Positions 6,732-15,545 of a stretch of 64,000 nt of DNA are shown piece after piece. This DNA is from Saccharothrix obliqua (GTDB lineage Bacteria > Actinomycetota > Actinomycetes > Mycobacteriales > Pseudonocardiaceae), in the NCBI RefSeq assembly GCF_019375475.1, contig NZ_JAHXGQ010000017.1:27498-91497 (forward strand), in the 5' to 3' direction. Under the pieces are notes generated by a model. It saw only the letters and a list, made by a program, of their open reading frames with translations, did not search any database and was not told the DNA's origin. Position 1 is the stretch's first letter; each line of letters opens with the position of its first letter. A program made the translations under genes and the position numbers.

Positions 6732-9728
6732 TCAAACCCGGGTTCTCGCCGCGCCGCCGGTGTCGCCGATGCGGAGGTAGATGGCGCGGGCATCGGCGAA
6801 CGCCCGCCGCGCGGCGACCTCGTCCACCTGCTCGTAGGCACGACCGAGCGATTCCAGGGCCGCGGCGTGGTAGGAGTGCCACCCGCGGGTCCGCCACAAC
6901 GCGACGGACTCCTCCAGGTGCACGACGGCGTCGTGCGGTCTGTTCTCCTGCAACGCCAACAGCCCCAGCAACTCCAGGCCCTCGGCGGTGTGGTGGGTCA
7001 TCCGGTGCCGACGGCTCAGCGCGAGCGAGCGCTCGGCGTCGGCGGTGGCCCGGTCGCGGTCGACGCGCAGGTGCAGGCGTGCGGACGCGAGCAGGGACAA
7101 CACCTCGGTGTAGGAGTCGCGGTGGCTGCGGGCGATGGCCAGCGACTGGTCGAGCATGTGCTTGCTGACGTCGAATCGCCCCAGCTCCCGGTACCCGATG
7201 CCGGCGAACTGGAGCGCGGTGGCTTCCCAGCGCGGGTTCCGCAGCGCACGCGCGTGGTCGAGCGCGCGTTCGGCGTGCCCCACCGCGATCGCGACCTGCC
7301 GTTCTTCGAAGTGCGCGACGGCCAGCGCCAGCTCGGCCCGCGCGGACCCGCCGAGGTGGTTCGCGTGCTCCGCCAGGGCGAGCGCGGTCTCCGCCGTGGC
7401 GACGGCCTCGGCGTACCGGCCTTCGGCGGTCGCCGCCCAGGAGTGCATCACGGCCGCGTCCGACGCCCCGGCGTCGTGGCCGAGTTCGGCGAACAGGTCC
7501 CACAGGGCACGGGATTCCGCGCGCAGCCAGTCCATCGCCTCACCCGGACCGTTGGCGATCCAGGTCGTGACGTCCAGCAACCCGCGCCGCATCACGGCTT
7601 CACCGAGCCGGTTGCCGTGCGCGACGCACGCGTCGAGCACTTCCCGGTTGAGCGCGAGCCAGTCCGAGTACATGCCACGCAGGTCGAAATACTTCTCCAG
7701 GCACCCCGCCAGGTCGAACGCGAGATCGCTCAACCCCGACCGGCACGCCTGGCGCACCGCGTCGAACAACGCCGACCGCTCCGCGTCGAACCAGGTGTCC
7801 GACCACTCGGGCGACAAATCGGGCACCAGGTCGTCCACCGGCGGCCGGAACGCGGGGCCGCTGATGCGCGCGTAACACGGTCCGGGCACGTACTCGGTCA
7901 GCCGCTCGGCGAGCGCCAACCAGCCGCCGAGCGCGCGTTCGACGGCCCGGTCGCGCTCGGCGGCGGTCTCCTCCTCGGCGGCGCGCTCGGCCGCGAACAG
8001 CCGGATGAGGTCGTGGCAGCGGTACCGGTACTGGCCCACGGGGTCGATCTCGGACAACGTCAGCAGGTGGGCGTCGACCAGCGCTTCGGCGTGCCCGATC
8101 GCCTCGTCCAACGGGAGTTCGAGCAGCACGGCGACGACCCACGGCGGGAAGTCCGGCACGGCGACCAGGCTGAGCAGGCGCAGCAACCGCCGGGCGGGCT
8201 CGGTGAGGCCCGCGTAGCTCAACGCGAAGGACGCGCGCACCTCCAGGTCGCCGACCGCGAGCCGGTCGAGCCTGCGGTGCTCGTCGCTGAGCTGCCGCAC
8301 CATGTGGTCCAGCCGCCACGTGCGCCGTGCCGCGAGACGTGCGCCGGCGATCCACACCGCCAACGGCAGACCACCGCACAGCGCGACGATCCGCTCGGCC
8401 GCGGCGGGCTCGGCCGCGACGCGCCGCTCGCCGACGAGTTTCGTCAGCAGCGCCACGCCCTCGTCGGTGGTGAACACGTCCAGCTCGACCGACTCGACGC
8501 CTTCCACGCCGGCGGGCTTGGCCCGGCTGGTGATCAGGACGGCGGAGGTGGCCGTCCCGGGCAGCAGCGGGCGCAACTGCCCGGCCGTCTCGACGTTGTC
8601 CAGCACTACCAACACCGTCCGGCCACGCAGCAGGGTGCGGAAGACCTCGCCGCGCTCGGCCCGGTCGGTGGGAATGGCGCGGTCCGGGACGCCGAGCAGC
8701 CGCAGCAGCCGGGTCAACGCGTCGCCCGCACCGCCGAGGTCCACCCAGAGCTGCCCGTCGGGGAACCGGTCGGCGACCCGGTGCGCGACGTGCCGCGCGA
8801 GGGCGGTCTTCCCGACACCGCCCATGCCGACGACCGCGACGACCCGCCCGCCGGTGAGCGACCGCGCCACGAGTTCCGCGGGCTGCCCGGCCCGGTCGGT
8901 GAAGTCCCGCACGTCCGGCGGCAGCGCGGCGGGCGCGGACCACGTGATGGTCTCCGCGGGTTCCTCGCGGGCCGGTCCCGCCTCGACCCGCAGCAGTTCC
9001 GGGTCGGCGGCCAGCACGCGCCGGTGCATCTCGACCAGTGTGGCACCGGGGTCGACGCCCAGTTCGCCGGCCAGCGCCCGGCGGGTCCGCGTGAAGTGCG
9101 CGAGCGCGTCGGCCGTGCGGCCCAACCGGTGCAGGGCGAGCATCAGCCGGGCGACGACCTGCTCGTCCAGGGGCTCCTCGGCCACCAGTGCCGAGGCGGT
9201 GGCGAGTGCTTCGGCGTCCCGGCCGCAGCGCAGCAGCAGGTCGCACCGGCTCAGCCGGGCGGCGGCGTGCTCGCGTTGGAGGGTGTTGCGCTGCGTCGTG
9301 AACCAGGCGCTGTCGGCACCGCTGAACGGCTCACCGCGCCACAGCCCCAGCGCCTGCTCCAGTACGTCCGCCGCGTCGCCGGGGTGCCCGGTGGCCTTGG
9401 CCTGCGCGACCAGGCGGCGGAACCGGTGCACGTCCACGAGGTCGGGGTCCACCCGGGCGACGTAGCCACCCGGGTGCCGTTCGATGAGCGCGTGGTCCGC
9501 CAGCGCTCGGCGCAACCGCGACAGGTAGCTGTGCAACGTGTTCTGCGCGGCGGGCGGGGCGTTCTCGCCCCAGACCCGGTCCAGGACGCGGGTGAACGGC
9601 ACGACGCGCTCCGCGTCGACCAGCAGCGCCGCGAGCACGTGCCGCTGCTTCTGGTGCCCCAGGTTCACCGCGTCGGGACCGGACCACGCCTCGACCTGCC
9701 CCAGCAGGGTGAACCTGATCGCGCCCAC
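6732..9728 (-). CDS. AfsR-like regulator (SARP DNA-binding + BTAD + NB-ARC + TPR)
   Basis: A 998-residue protein starting at GTG with AAGGGG upstream. Residues 1-95 form the winged-helix DNA-binding part of Streptomyces antibiotic regulatory proteins (IRFTLLGQVEAW, then NTLHSYLSRLRRAL). Residues 100-245 are the bacterial transcriptional activator domain. A STAND-type NTPase follows, with Walker A GMGGVGKT near 300 and VLVVLDNVETAGQLRPLLPG after it. The C-terminal 350 residues are helical repeats of TPR type (AELALAVAHFEERQVAIAVG and similar). Such proteins activate secondary-metabolite genes after phosphorylation or ligand sensing. It is monocistronic; a 10-bp inverted repeat lies about 85 nt upstream. 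Its target cluster cannot be told from sequence, but the genes to the right are candidates. Confidence 0.92.
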   Translation of the reverse strand: MGAIRFTLLGQVEAWSGPDAVNLGHQKQRHVLAALLVDAERVVPFTRVLDRVWGENAPPAAQNTLHSYLSRLRRALADHALIERHPGGYVARVDPDLVDVHRFRRLVAQAKATGHPGDAADVLEQALGLWRGEPFSGADSAWFTTQRNTLQREHAAARLSRCDLLLRCGRDAEALATASALVAEEPLDEQVVARLMLALHRLGRTADALAHFTRTRRALAGELGVDPGATLVEMHRRVLAADPELLRVEAGPAREEPAETITWSAPAALPPDVRDFTDRAGQPAELVARSLTGGRVVAVVGMGGVGKTALARHVAHRVADRFPDGQLWVDLGGAGDALTRLLRLLGVPDRAIPTDRAERGEVFRTLLRGRTVLVVLDNVETAGQLRPLLPGTATSAVLITSRAKPAGVEGVESVELDVFTTDEGVALLTKLVGERRVAAEPAAAERIVALCGGLPLAVWIAGARLAARRTWRLDHMVRQLSDEHRRLDRLAVGDLEVRASFALSYAGLTEPARRLLRLLSLVAVPDFPPWVVAVLLELPLDEAIGHAEALVDAHLLTLSEIDPVGQYRYRCHDLIRLFAAERAAEEETAAERDRAVERALGGWLALAERLTEYVPGPCYARISGPAFRPPVDDLVPDLSPEWSDTWFDAERSALFDAVRQACRSGLSDLAFDLAGCLEKYFDLRGMYSDWLALNREVLDACVAHGNRLGEAVMRRGLLDVTTWIANGPGEAMDWLRAESRALWDLFAELGHDAGASDAAVMHSWAATAEGRYAEAVATAETALALAEHANHLGGSARAELALAVAHFEERQVAIAVGHAERALDHARALRNPRWEATALQFAGIGYRELGRFDVSKHMLDQSLAIARSHRDSYTEVLSLLASARLHLRVDRDRATADAERSLALSRRHRMTHHTAEGLELLGLLALQENRPHDAVVHLEESVALWRTRGWHSYHAAALESLGRAYEQVDEVAARRAFADARAIYLRIGDTGGAARTRV

Positions 9729-9813
9729 CGGATCCCCTTCCGCACCGCCACGCGGCAGTCAGGCTAGCCAGGCGGGGGACCCGCCGCCGGCGTTTACCGC
9801 GCGGCGTTCAAGG

Positions 9814-9847
9814 ATCGCCCAAGTCCGTCTCATACCGCTTGGGCGAT
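9814..9847. promoter_or_regulatory. Perfect 10-bp inverted repeat upstream of the first AfsR-like gene
   Basis: ATCGCCCAAG (9814-9823) and CTTGGGCGAT (9838-9847) flank a 14-nt spacer, centred about 100 nt upstream of the regulator start at 9728. The spacer suits a dimeric regulator site across two helical turns, or an RNA hairpin. Function is inferred. Confidence 0.4.
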
Positions 9848-9899
9848 GCTGTCGTGCCGATCTCACGCCTCGCGGCGTGACGATGCGGTCAAGCCGTGG

Positions 9900-9929
9900 G
9901 TCGTCGGGCCTTCCGCGTGGCCCGACGAC
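9900..9929. terminator. Terminator hairpin of the esterase gene
   Basis: GTCGTCGGGCC (9900-9910) and GGCCCGACGAC (9919-9929) form a perfect 11-bp stem with an 8-nt loop, directly after the esterase stop on the minus strand. A second perfect 7-bp hairpin with a TCGC loop follows at 9863-9880. Confidence 0.8.
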
Positions 9930-9933
9930 GTGG

Positions 9934-10920
9934 TCAAGCCTTGCGGAGGCGGGCGATGACGCCGTCGATGTCGGCGGCGAGCAGGTGGGGGCGGACGAAG
10001 TGGCCGCCCGGCTCCTCGTGCGCCTCGTGCGGGATGCCGGCACCTGCGAGCAGGGCGCGGAACTCCCGCTGGCCCGCGAGGACCTGGGACTCGTTCGCCC
10101 GGTCGAACCAGTCCACCGGGCTGGGACTCGTGCCGGCGACCAGGAAGATCCGCTTGTTCCGGTAGCTCTCCACGCGTTGCACGGGGTTGTCCGCGCTGAC
10201 CCGCGCCTCGTCCCACAGCGGCGCGCCGTAGACCGTGCCGCCGCCCAGGTCCAGCGCGGCCGAGGACAGGTTCGCCCAGTGCACGACGGCGCCGCCGTCG
10301 CGGCGCAGGCTGGCCGGCCCGGAGTGCGCGCTCACCGACGCGAAGTGGCCGAAATACTTCGCCGCGTACTTCAACGCGCCGAAACCACCCATCGAGAACC
10401 CGGAGACCGCACGGCCGTCGTACTCGGCGTAGGTCCGGAAGTTCGCCTCGACCCACGGCAGCAACTGGTTGATGTGGAAGGTTTCCCAGTCGCGGGGACC
10501 GACGTTGGTGCTGACCGGGTTCGAGTACCAGCCCGCGTGACCGCCGTCCGGCATCACGACGACGAGCGGCTTGCCCGCGGTCAGTTCCCGGATGCGGAGC
10601 CGGTCGAAGGCGATGAAGTCCTGGTCGAGGCCGCCGCCGTGGAACAGGTACAGCACCGGGTACCGGCGTCCGCCGGTGTGGTAGCCGTCGGGCAGCAGGA
10701 CGTTGACCGCCGGGTTCCAGCCGATCGCCGCGGTCGCGAACCGGTAGTACCGCATCCGGGGGTCGCGCTCGTCGCGCTCGACGATGCGCAGGCCGAAACC
10801 GTCTTCCGCGGCGCTCGCGACCGAAGACGTCGCGAGAAGACCCGCGCCGCCGAGCGTCGTGGCCGCGGTGAGCCCGCCGACGGCCTTCAGGACATTCCTC
10901 CTGGAGTGGTGCTCGCTCAA
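9934..10920 (-). CDS. Tat-exported alpha/beta-hydrolase esterase (esterase D / mycolyltransferase-like fold)
   Basis: About 328 residues from a TTG at 10920, chosen because AGGAGG stands 5 nt before it and because it places a twin-arginine signal at the N-terminus: SEHHSRRNVLKAVGG followed by a hydrophobic stretch to SVASAAE. The mature enzyme has an HGGG oxyanion-type loop, the nucleophile elbow GFSMGG (Ser176), an acidic candidate near VDWFDRANES and a C-terminal GGHF with the likely catalytic His. This pattern is shared by esterase D, feruloyl esterases and antigen-85-like enzymes. Export by Tat suggests folding, possibly with cofactor, before secretion. The substrate is unknown. It sits between regulators and is not obviously part of a pathway. 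Confidence 0.85.
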   Translation of the reverse strand: MSEHHSRRNVLKAVGGLTAATTLGGAGLLATSSVASAAEDGFGLRIVERDERDPRMRYYRFATAAIGWNPAVNVLLPDGYHTGGRRYPVLYLFHGGGLDQDFIAFDRLRIRELTAGKPLVVVMPDGGHAGWYSNPVSTNVGPRDWETFHINQLLPWVEANFRTYAEYDGRAVSGFSMGGFGALKYAAKYFGHFASVSAHSGPASLRRDGGAVVHWANLSSAALDLGGGTVYGAPLWDEARVSADNPVQRVESYRNKRIFLVAGTSPSPVDWFDRANESQVLAGQREFRALLAGAGIPHEAHEEPGGHFVRPHLLAADIDGVIARLRKA

Positions 10921-11028
10921 CAAAACCTCCTGGTGCCGCACCGGTTGCTTACGGCACGTGATTGGACACCCGGGGTAAGGGGCTCGGGCAGAGGTACCAG
11001 TGGGAAACACCCGTTCAGCCCAGCAGGG

Positions 11029-11391
11029 CTACAACGAATACGGGTACAGGTGGACCGCCGAGAGGGGGACGGTCAGGGTGGCCGGTTCGCCGGGCTCGAC
11101 CGGCGCGTCCCCCGCGAGTTCCAACGCCACCGGGGAACCGGCCACCTCCAGGTGGGGCGCGCCGTCGTCGGTGAACCACAGCACGCCGCCGATGACGACG
11201 TGGCCGCCGTCCAACCGGAAACCGCTGCCACCGCCGGGGTGGAGCCGGATGTCGCCGTCGACATCCAGCTCCACGTCGTAGGCCGCGCCCACCCGAGGTG
11301 GTTCGGGGGAGTGCCACACACCCGCGCCGTCGCCCTGCCCGCAGCGGAAGTGGACGGTGTCGTGGGCAGTCGCCCGGATCTCGATCCGCAT
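11029..11391 (-). CDS. Small hypothetical protein, strand-rich
   Basis: A 120-residue protein I do not recognise. It begins MRIEIRATAHDTVHFRCGQG and continues with alternating strands and Gly/Asp turns (VELDVDGDIRLHPGGG, FRLDGGHVVIGGVLWFTDDG), ending in a hydrophobic strand VHLYPYSL. There is no signal peptide, membrane helix or catalytic motif. The pattern suggests a small beta-sandwich or beta-barrel cytoplasmic protein. It lies between the beta-lactamase-fold hydrolase and the esterase on the same strand with gaps of about 70 and 110 nt, so co-transcription is possible but not compelling. Base composition fits real coding sequence. Confidence 0.6.
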   Translation of the reverse strand: MRIEIRATAHDTVHFRCGQGDGAGVWHSPEPPRVGAAYDVELDVDGDIRLHPGGGSGFRLDGGHVVIGGVLWFTDDGAPHLEVAGSPVALELAGDAPVEPGEPATLTVPLSAVHLYPYSL

Positions 11392-11461
11392 CGCGGGTGT
11401 CCTTCCGGGTTATGGGTGCGTCAGGCGGTTCATGAGGACGGCGGTCAAGTGGCCCTCCGCA

Positions 11462-12559
11462 TCACGCGCTTCCCTCGCACAGCGCGGAATCCAGCACGGG
11501 GGTCGAAGACGGTGACGTCAAAGGCATGTGCGCGTTCGTGACAACCGAGGCGAACCTGCCGTCCTCCGTGGTCAAGGTGAACGAGTTGTGCCCGGTGTTC
11601 AGGATGCCGTTGTGCCCCCACGCTTCTCCGCCACAGGAAAGGTCCACTTTGGCCAGACCGAGCCCGTAGAAGTGGTTCGGCGCGATGGTCCGCCTCATCT
11701 CGGCCAGCGCGGCCGGGGAGAAGACGCGGCCGTCGAGGATCGCCCGGTAGAACTTCACGAGGTCGGACGGCGTGGACGCCATCGCGCCCGCCGTGCTCCA
11801 GAACGACAGCTCGACCGCGGTGGTGGCGTCGACCCAGAAGAAGAACGGTCCCAGTCGCTCACCCACGTAGCCGGGCAGGTAAGGCTCGGCCAGCGCACGT
11901 GTCCGCGGTGCGGGGAACGAGGTTTCCGTCAACCCGAGCGGGGTGATGACCCGATCGGTGATGAGGTCGCGTGCGGTGCGGCCGGTGAGGCGCTCGATCA
12001 GGAGCCCGAGCACCAGGTAGCCGACGTTGGAGTAGTTCATGGCCGCGCCGGGCGCGGACTGGGCGGGTTCGTCCATCGCGGACCGCACGAGTTCGGCCAG
12101 GTCGTAGGTGCCGTCCGGGTTGGCGACGGGGTCGCGGACGTCGCGGACCATGCCGCTGGTGTGCTGGAGCAACTGGCGGACCGTGATGACGTCGCCGTCG
12201 TAGTTCCCGGCGATCACACCGGGCAGGTAGCGCTCGATCGGCGCGTCCAGCACCACCCGGCCCTCGTCCACGAGCTGGAGCACCACGGACGCGGTGAACG
12301 TCTTGGTCTGGCTGCCGATGCGGAAGTGGTCGTTCGCGGTGATCGGGCGTTGTTGGCCGACCTTGGCGGTGCCGCTGCTCAACGTCCACGCCCCGGTCGC
12401 GTCCCCGGCGTGCACGGCCGCACCTGGTCCGGCCACCGCCTGGTAGCGGTCCAGCGCGGCCTTGGTGGCGGCGTGGTCCTGCTGCGCCGCGGCGGGTGTG
12501 GTGCTGCCGACGACGAGGGCGAGCACCAGTACGCCGGTCAGTAATTTGCTGCGTGCCAT
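11462..12559 (-). CDS. Secreted serine beta-lactamase / D-Ala-D-Ala carboxypeptidase-fold hydrolase
   Basis: A 365-residue protein from ATG at 12559 (GGGAG about 7 nt upstream); the longer frame only adds non-coding-looking residues. It has a signal peptide (MARSKLLTGVLVLALVVG to AAAQQ). The penicillin-recognising enzyme motifs are all present: SxxK as Ser83-Gln-Thr-Lys86, YxN as Tyr176-Ser-Asn178 and an HxG-type third motif His316-Asn-Gly318. The HNG form and overall length point to class C-like D-aminopeptidase, carboxypeptidase or esterase homologues (Streptomyces R61 family) rather than a classical resistance beta-lactamase. It acts outside the membrane. A role in wall metabolism or hydrolysis of a secreted product are both possible. 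Confidence 0.88.
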   Translation of the reverse strand: MARSKLLTGVLVLALVVGSTTPAAAQQDHAATKAALDRYQAVAGPGAAVHAGDATGAWTLSSGTAKVGQQRPITANDHFRIGSQTKTFTASVVLQLVDEGRVVLDAPIERYLPGVIAGNYDGDVITVRQLLQHTSGMVRDVRDPVANPDGTYDLAELVRSAMDEPAQSAPGAAMNYSNVGYLVLGLLIERLTGRTARDLITDRVITPLGLTETSFPAPRTRALAEPYLPGYVGERLGPFFFWVDATTAVELSFWSTAGAMASTPSDLVKFYRAILDGRVFSPAALAEMRRTIAPNHFYGLGLAKVDLSCGGEAWGHNGILNTGHNSFTLTTEDGRFASVVTNAHMPLTSPSSTPVLDSALCEGSA

Positions 12560-12683
12560 GGAGTTTCTCCCGTGGTTGATCTGCTTTGCTCGCCGATGGA
12601 CGACATGGCCGGCCGTGGAGTCCCGCATGGTCATCGCGCCACCCGTGTCCATCCGTTGCCGCCACTGTTCGCACATCACGTCG

Positions 12684-15461
12684 TCACCCGGCCACGAGGT
12701 CGTCGAGTTGCCGCCGCACCCGTTCGGCGTCGGCGTCACGGCCCTGTTCCCGGTACAGCTCCAGGGCCTCCTGCCACACCGCGCGGGCCCGATCACCCCG
12801 TCCGAGGGCGACGTGGGGGTGTCCGAGGCGGTCGAGGGTGTGGGCGGCGTCGGTGGTGTCGCCGAGCGCCCGGTACAGGGTGAGGGCCTGCTGGTAGTGG
12901 TCCACGGCCCGGTGGTGGTGGCCGGTGTGGTGGTCGATGAAGCCCAGGCTGTCCAGGACGGCGGCTTCGCTGTTGGTGGCGTGGTGGTGCCGGGCCAGGG
13001 CGAGGGCGGCCAGGCAGTGGTCGCGCGCGGTGTCGTAGTCGCCGACGTGCGCGGCGTACCAGCCGACCGCGTTGAGCGCCACGGCTTCCGCCACCGGCTC
13101 GTCCAGGGTGCGGAACAGGTCCAGGGCGTAGCGGGCGTGTTCGAGGGCTTGCCGGTCGTCGCCCTGCCGCTCGCGGATGCGTGCCAGGTAGTGGTGGGTC
13201 TGGGCCTGCTGGTTGGTGTCCTGGTGGTGCTCGGTCAACGCGAGGGCCCGGTGCAGGTGCTCGACGGCCTGGTCGTGCAGCTCCAGCTCGGAGTAGGCGT
13301 GGCCCAGGCGTCGGTGGGCGAGGGCACGCGTGGCGGGGTCGGGCAGGTGTTCGGCGGCGTCGACGGCGGCCTGCCACACGGCCAGCGCGTCGTGGCGGTG
13401 CCCGCGCCGCATGTGGAAGGTCGTCAACGCCCAGGCCAGGTGCCACACGGCCGGGTACCGCCCGGTGGCGTCGGCGGTGTGCTGGGCGGACAGCAGGTGC
13501 GGGTGGTGGGTGTTCAGCCAGGCCAGCGCGGACGGCGGGTCGGGCAGCGCGAGGGGCCGGGCGCCCGCGGCGGGCGGCCCGATCGTGATCGGCTGGCGGT
13601 GCGGGTCCAGCAGGCGGTCGGCGGCGTGTGCGGTGTGGAGGTAGTGGTCCACGACCCGTTCCAGCGCGGCCCGGCGCACCGGCTCGGTGAGGTGGTCGTG
13701 GGCGGTGGTGGCGGCGTAGGCGCGGACCAGGTCGTGCATCGCGTAGCGGCCGTGTGCGTGCCGGTCGAGCAGGAAGTGGTCTTCCAGGGCACGCAGTGCT
13801 TTGCGCGTGTCCACCTCCGGTTCCCCGGTGAGGGCGGTGGCGGCGGGCAGGTCGATGTCCGGGCCGGGTGCGATGCCCAGCAACGCGAACACGGTGCGCT
13901 GCCGGTCGGTGAGCCAGCGCAGGGACCACGAGAGCACGGCGGGCAGGCTGGCGGTGGGGTCGGTGTCGTGGTCGAGCATGTCCAGGCCGGACTCCCGCAG
14001 TTCGGCGGCGATCTCCGCGAGCGGCACGTGCGGGCGGGTGGCGGCGTGGCGTGCGGTGATGGTCAGGGCCAGCGGGTGGCGTCCGCACAGGCCCAGCAGC
14101 TCGTCGGTCACCGCGGACTCGGCGTCGATACGTGCCTCGCCCAGGCGTGCGGCCAGCAGGGCGCGCGCCTCGGCGGGGGTGAGCACGTCCAGGGACAGGT
14201 GGCGTGCGCCGTGGCGGTCGATCAGGGACGGCAGGGTGGTGCGGCCGGTGACCAGCACGGTGCAGGTCGGGCTGCCGGGCAGCAGGGGTGCGACCTGCTC
14301 GGCGGTGGCGGCGTTGTCCAGCACGACCAGCATCCGCCGTCCGGCGACCAGGCTGCGGTACCGCGCGGCCAGGCCGTCCCGGTCCGGCGGCAGCCCGTCG
14401 GGTGCCGCGCCCAGTGCGGTGAGGAAGCCGCGCAACGCGTCCGCCGGGTCGATGGGCCGTCCGGTGGGGCTGAAGCCGTGCAGGTCGACGAACAGCTGCC
14501 CGTCGGGGAAGCGGTGCAGGTTGCGGTGCGCCCAGGCCAGGGCCAGCCAGGTCTTGCCGATGCCGCCCGCGCCGCCGATCGCGGAGATCAGCACGGTCGA
14601 GGCGGTGGTGGTCGGGGCGTGGTCGAGCTGGGCCAGTTCCGCGTGGCGGCCGGTGAACATCCCCGGCGCGGCGGGCAGTTGGCGTGGCGTGGCGGGCGGT
14701 CGCCCCGCCTCCGCCGCGGGGTCGGCGAGAGCGGGGTCGGCGGCGAGGATGCGCTGGTGCAGGCGTTGCAGGTCGGGTCCGGGGTCGGTGCCCAGGTCCT
14801 CGGCCAGGCGGGCACGCAGGCGCCGGTAGTGGTCCAGGGCGTCGGCTTGGCGGCCGTTGCGGTACAGCGCGAGCATGAACTGCCCGGCCAGCCGCTCGTC
14901 CAACGGGTGCGTGGTGGTCAGGGCGGCCAGGCCGGTGAGCAGACCGGCGTGCCGCCCCAGCCGTAACCGGAGGTCGTTGTGGTCCAGCTCGGCGGCCAGC
15001 CGCTGCCGCTCCAGCTCGGCGCGGACCGCGTCGATCCACGGGGTGTCCAGGCCGGTGCACGGTTCTCCCCGCCACAGCTCCAGCGCCCGCCCGAGCAACG
15101 CCGCCGCGCCCTCGTCGTCGGTGGCGTGGGCGTCGGCGACCAGCCGGTGGAACCGGTGCACGTCCACCGCGTCCGGGTCGACGACCAGTTCGTAACCGCC
15201 GGAACGACGCACGATGTCGGCCTCGCCGGTGGCCCGCAACGCCCGGCGCAGGCGGGACAGGTAGCCGTACAACGAGTCCCGGCCGCCGTACGGGATCCGG
15301 TCGCCCCACGCGCGGTCGAGCAGCTGATCGGCCGACAACCACTGGTTGGCCGCCACCAGCAGCACGGCGAGCACCCACCGCTGCCGGGCGTGCCCGAGGT
15401 CGACCGGGCGGCCGTCGACCTCGGCCTCCACCGGGCCCAGCACGCGGAACTCCACCGCCAT
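12684..15461 (-). CDS. Second AfsR-like regulator (SARP + BTAD + NB-ARC + TPR)
   Basis: About 925 residues from the ATG at 15461, which opens directly with the SARP core (MAVEFRVLGPVEAEVDGRPV) and has a GGGGGG run 9 nt upstream. Order of domains: SARP DNA-binding domain (1-95), BTAD (100-250), NB-ARC-type ATPase with Walker A GGAGGIGKT near 297 and LVVLDNAATAEQVAPLLPG after it, then a long TPR array (HRRLGHAYSELELHDQAVEH and similar repeats). It resembles the regulator at 6732-9728 in layout but is clearly a separate paralogue: linkers and TPR sequence differ throughout. Two such regulators within 10 kb suggest layered control of neighbouring biosynthetic genes. Targets are not identifiable here. 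Confidence 0.92.
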   Translation of the reverse strand: MAVEFRVLGPVEAEVDGRPVDLGHARQRWVLAVLLVAANQWLSADQLLDRAWGDRIPYGGRDSLYGYLSRLRRALRATGEADIVRRSGGYELVVDPDAVDVHRFHRLVADAHATDDEGAAALLGRALELWRGEPCTGLDTPWIDAVRAELERQRLAAELDHNDLRLRLGRHAGLLTGLAALTTTHPLDERLAGQFMLALYRNGRQADALDHYRRLRARLAEDLGTDPGPDLQRLHQRILAADPALADPAAEAGRPPATPRQLPAAPGMFTGRHAELAQLDHAPTTTASTVLISAIGGAGGIGKTWLALAWAHRNLHRFPDGQLFVDLHGFSPTGRPIDPADALRGFLTALGAAPDGLPPDRDGLAARYRSLVAGRRMLVVLDNAATAEQVAPLLPGSPTCTVLVTGRTTLPSLIDRHGARHLSLDVLTPAEARALLAARLGEARIDAESAVTDELLGLCGRHPLALTITARHAATRPHVPLAEIAAELRESGLDMLDHDTDPTASLPAVLSWSLRWLTDRQRTVFALLGIAPGPDIDLPAATALTGEPEVDTRKALRALEDHFLLDRHAHGRYAMHDLVRAYAATTAHDHLTEPVRRAALERVVDHYLHTAHAADRLLDPHRQPITIGPPAAGARPLALPDPPSALAWLNTHHPHLLSAQHTADATGRYPAVWHLAWALTTFHMRRGHRHDALAVWQAAVDAAEHLPDPATRALAHRRLGHAYSELELHDQAVEHLHRALALTEHHQDTNQQAQTHHYLARIRERQGDDRQALEHARYALDLFRTLDEPVAEAVALNAVGWYAAHVGDYDTARDHCLAALALARHHHATNSEAAVLDSLGFIDHHTGHHHRAVDHYQQALTLYRALGDTTDAAHTLDRLGHPHVALGRGDRARAVWQEALELYREQGRDADAERVRRQLDDLVAG

Positions 15462-15545
15462 CGCGGACATCCCCCCAGCCGACCGGCGACTTGTCGGCAC
15501 CGGTCTAGCAGGGCCGTTGCCCGATTTCAGGTTTACCTCAGGTTT

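Noticed and set aside
6435..9767. Plus-strand frame of 1110 codons opposite the first AfsR-like regulator, and an 834-codon frame at 12462-14966 opposite the second
   Set aside because: Low-complexity translation without motifs; the minus strand has SARP, Walker A and TPR signatures and proper starts.
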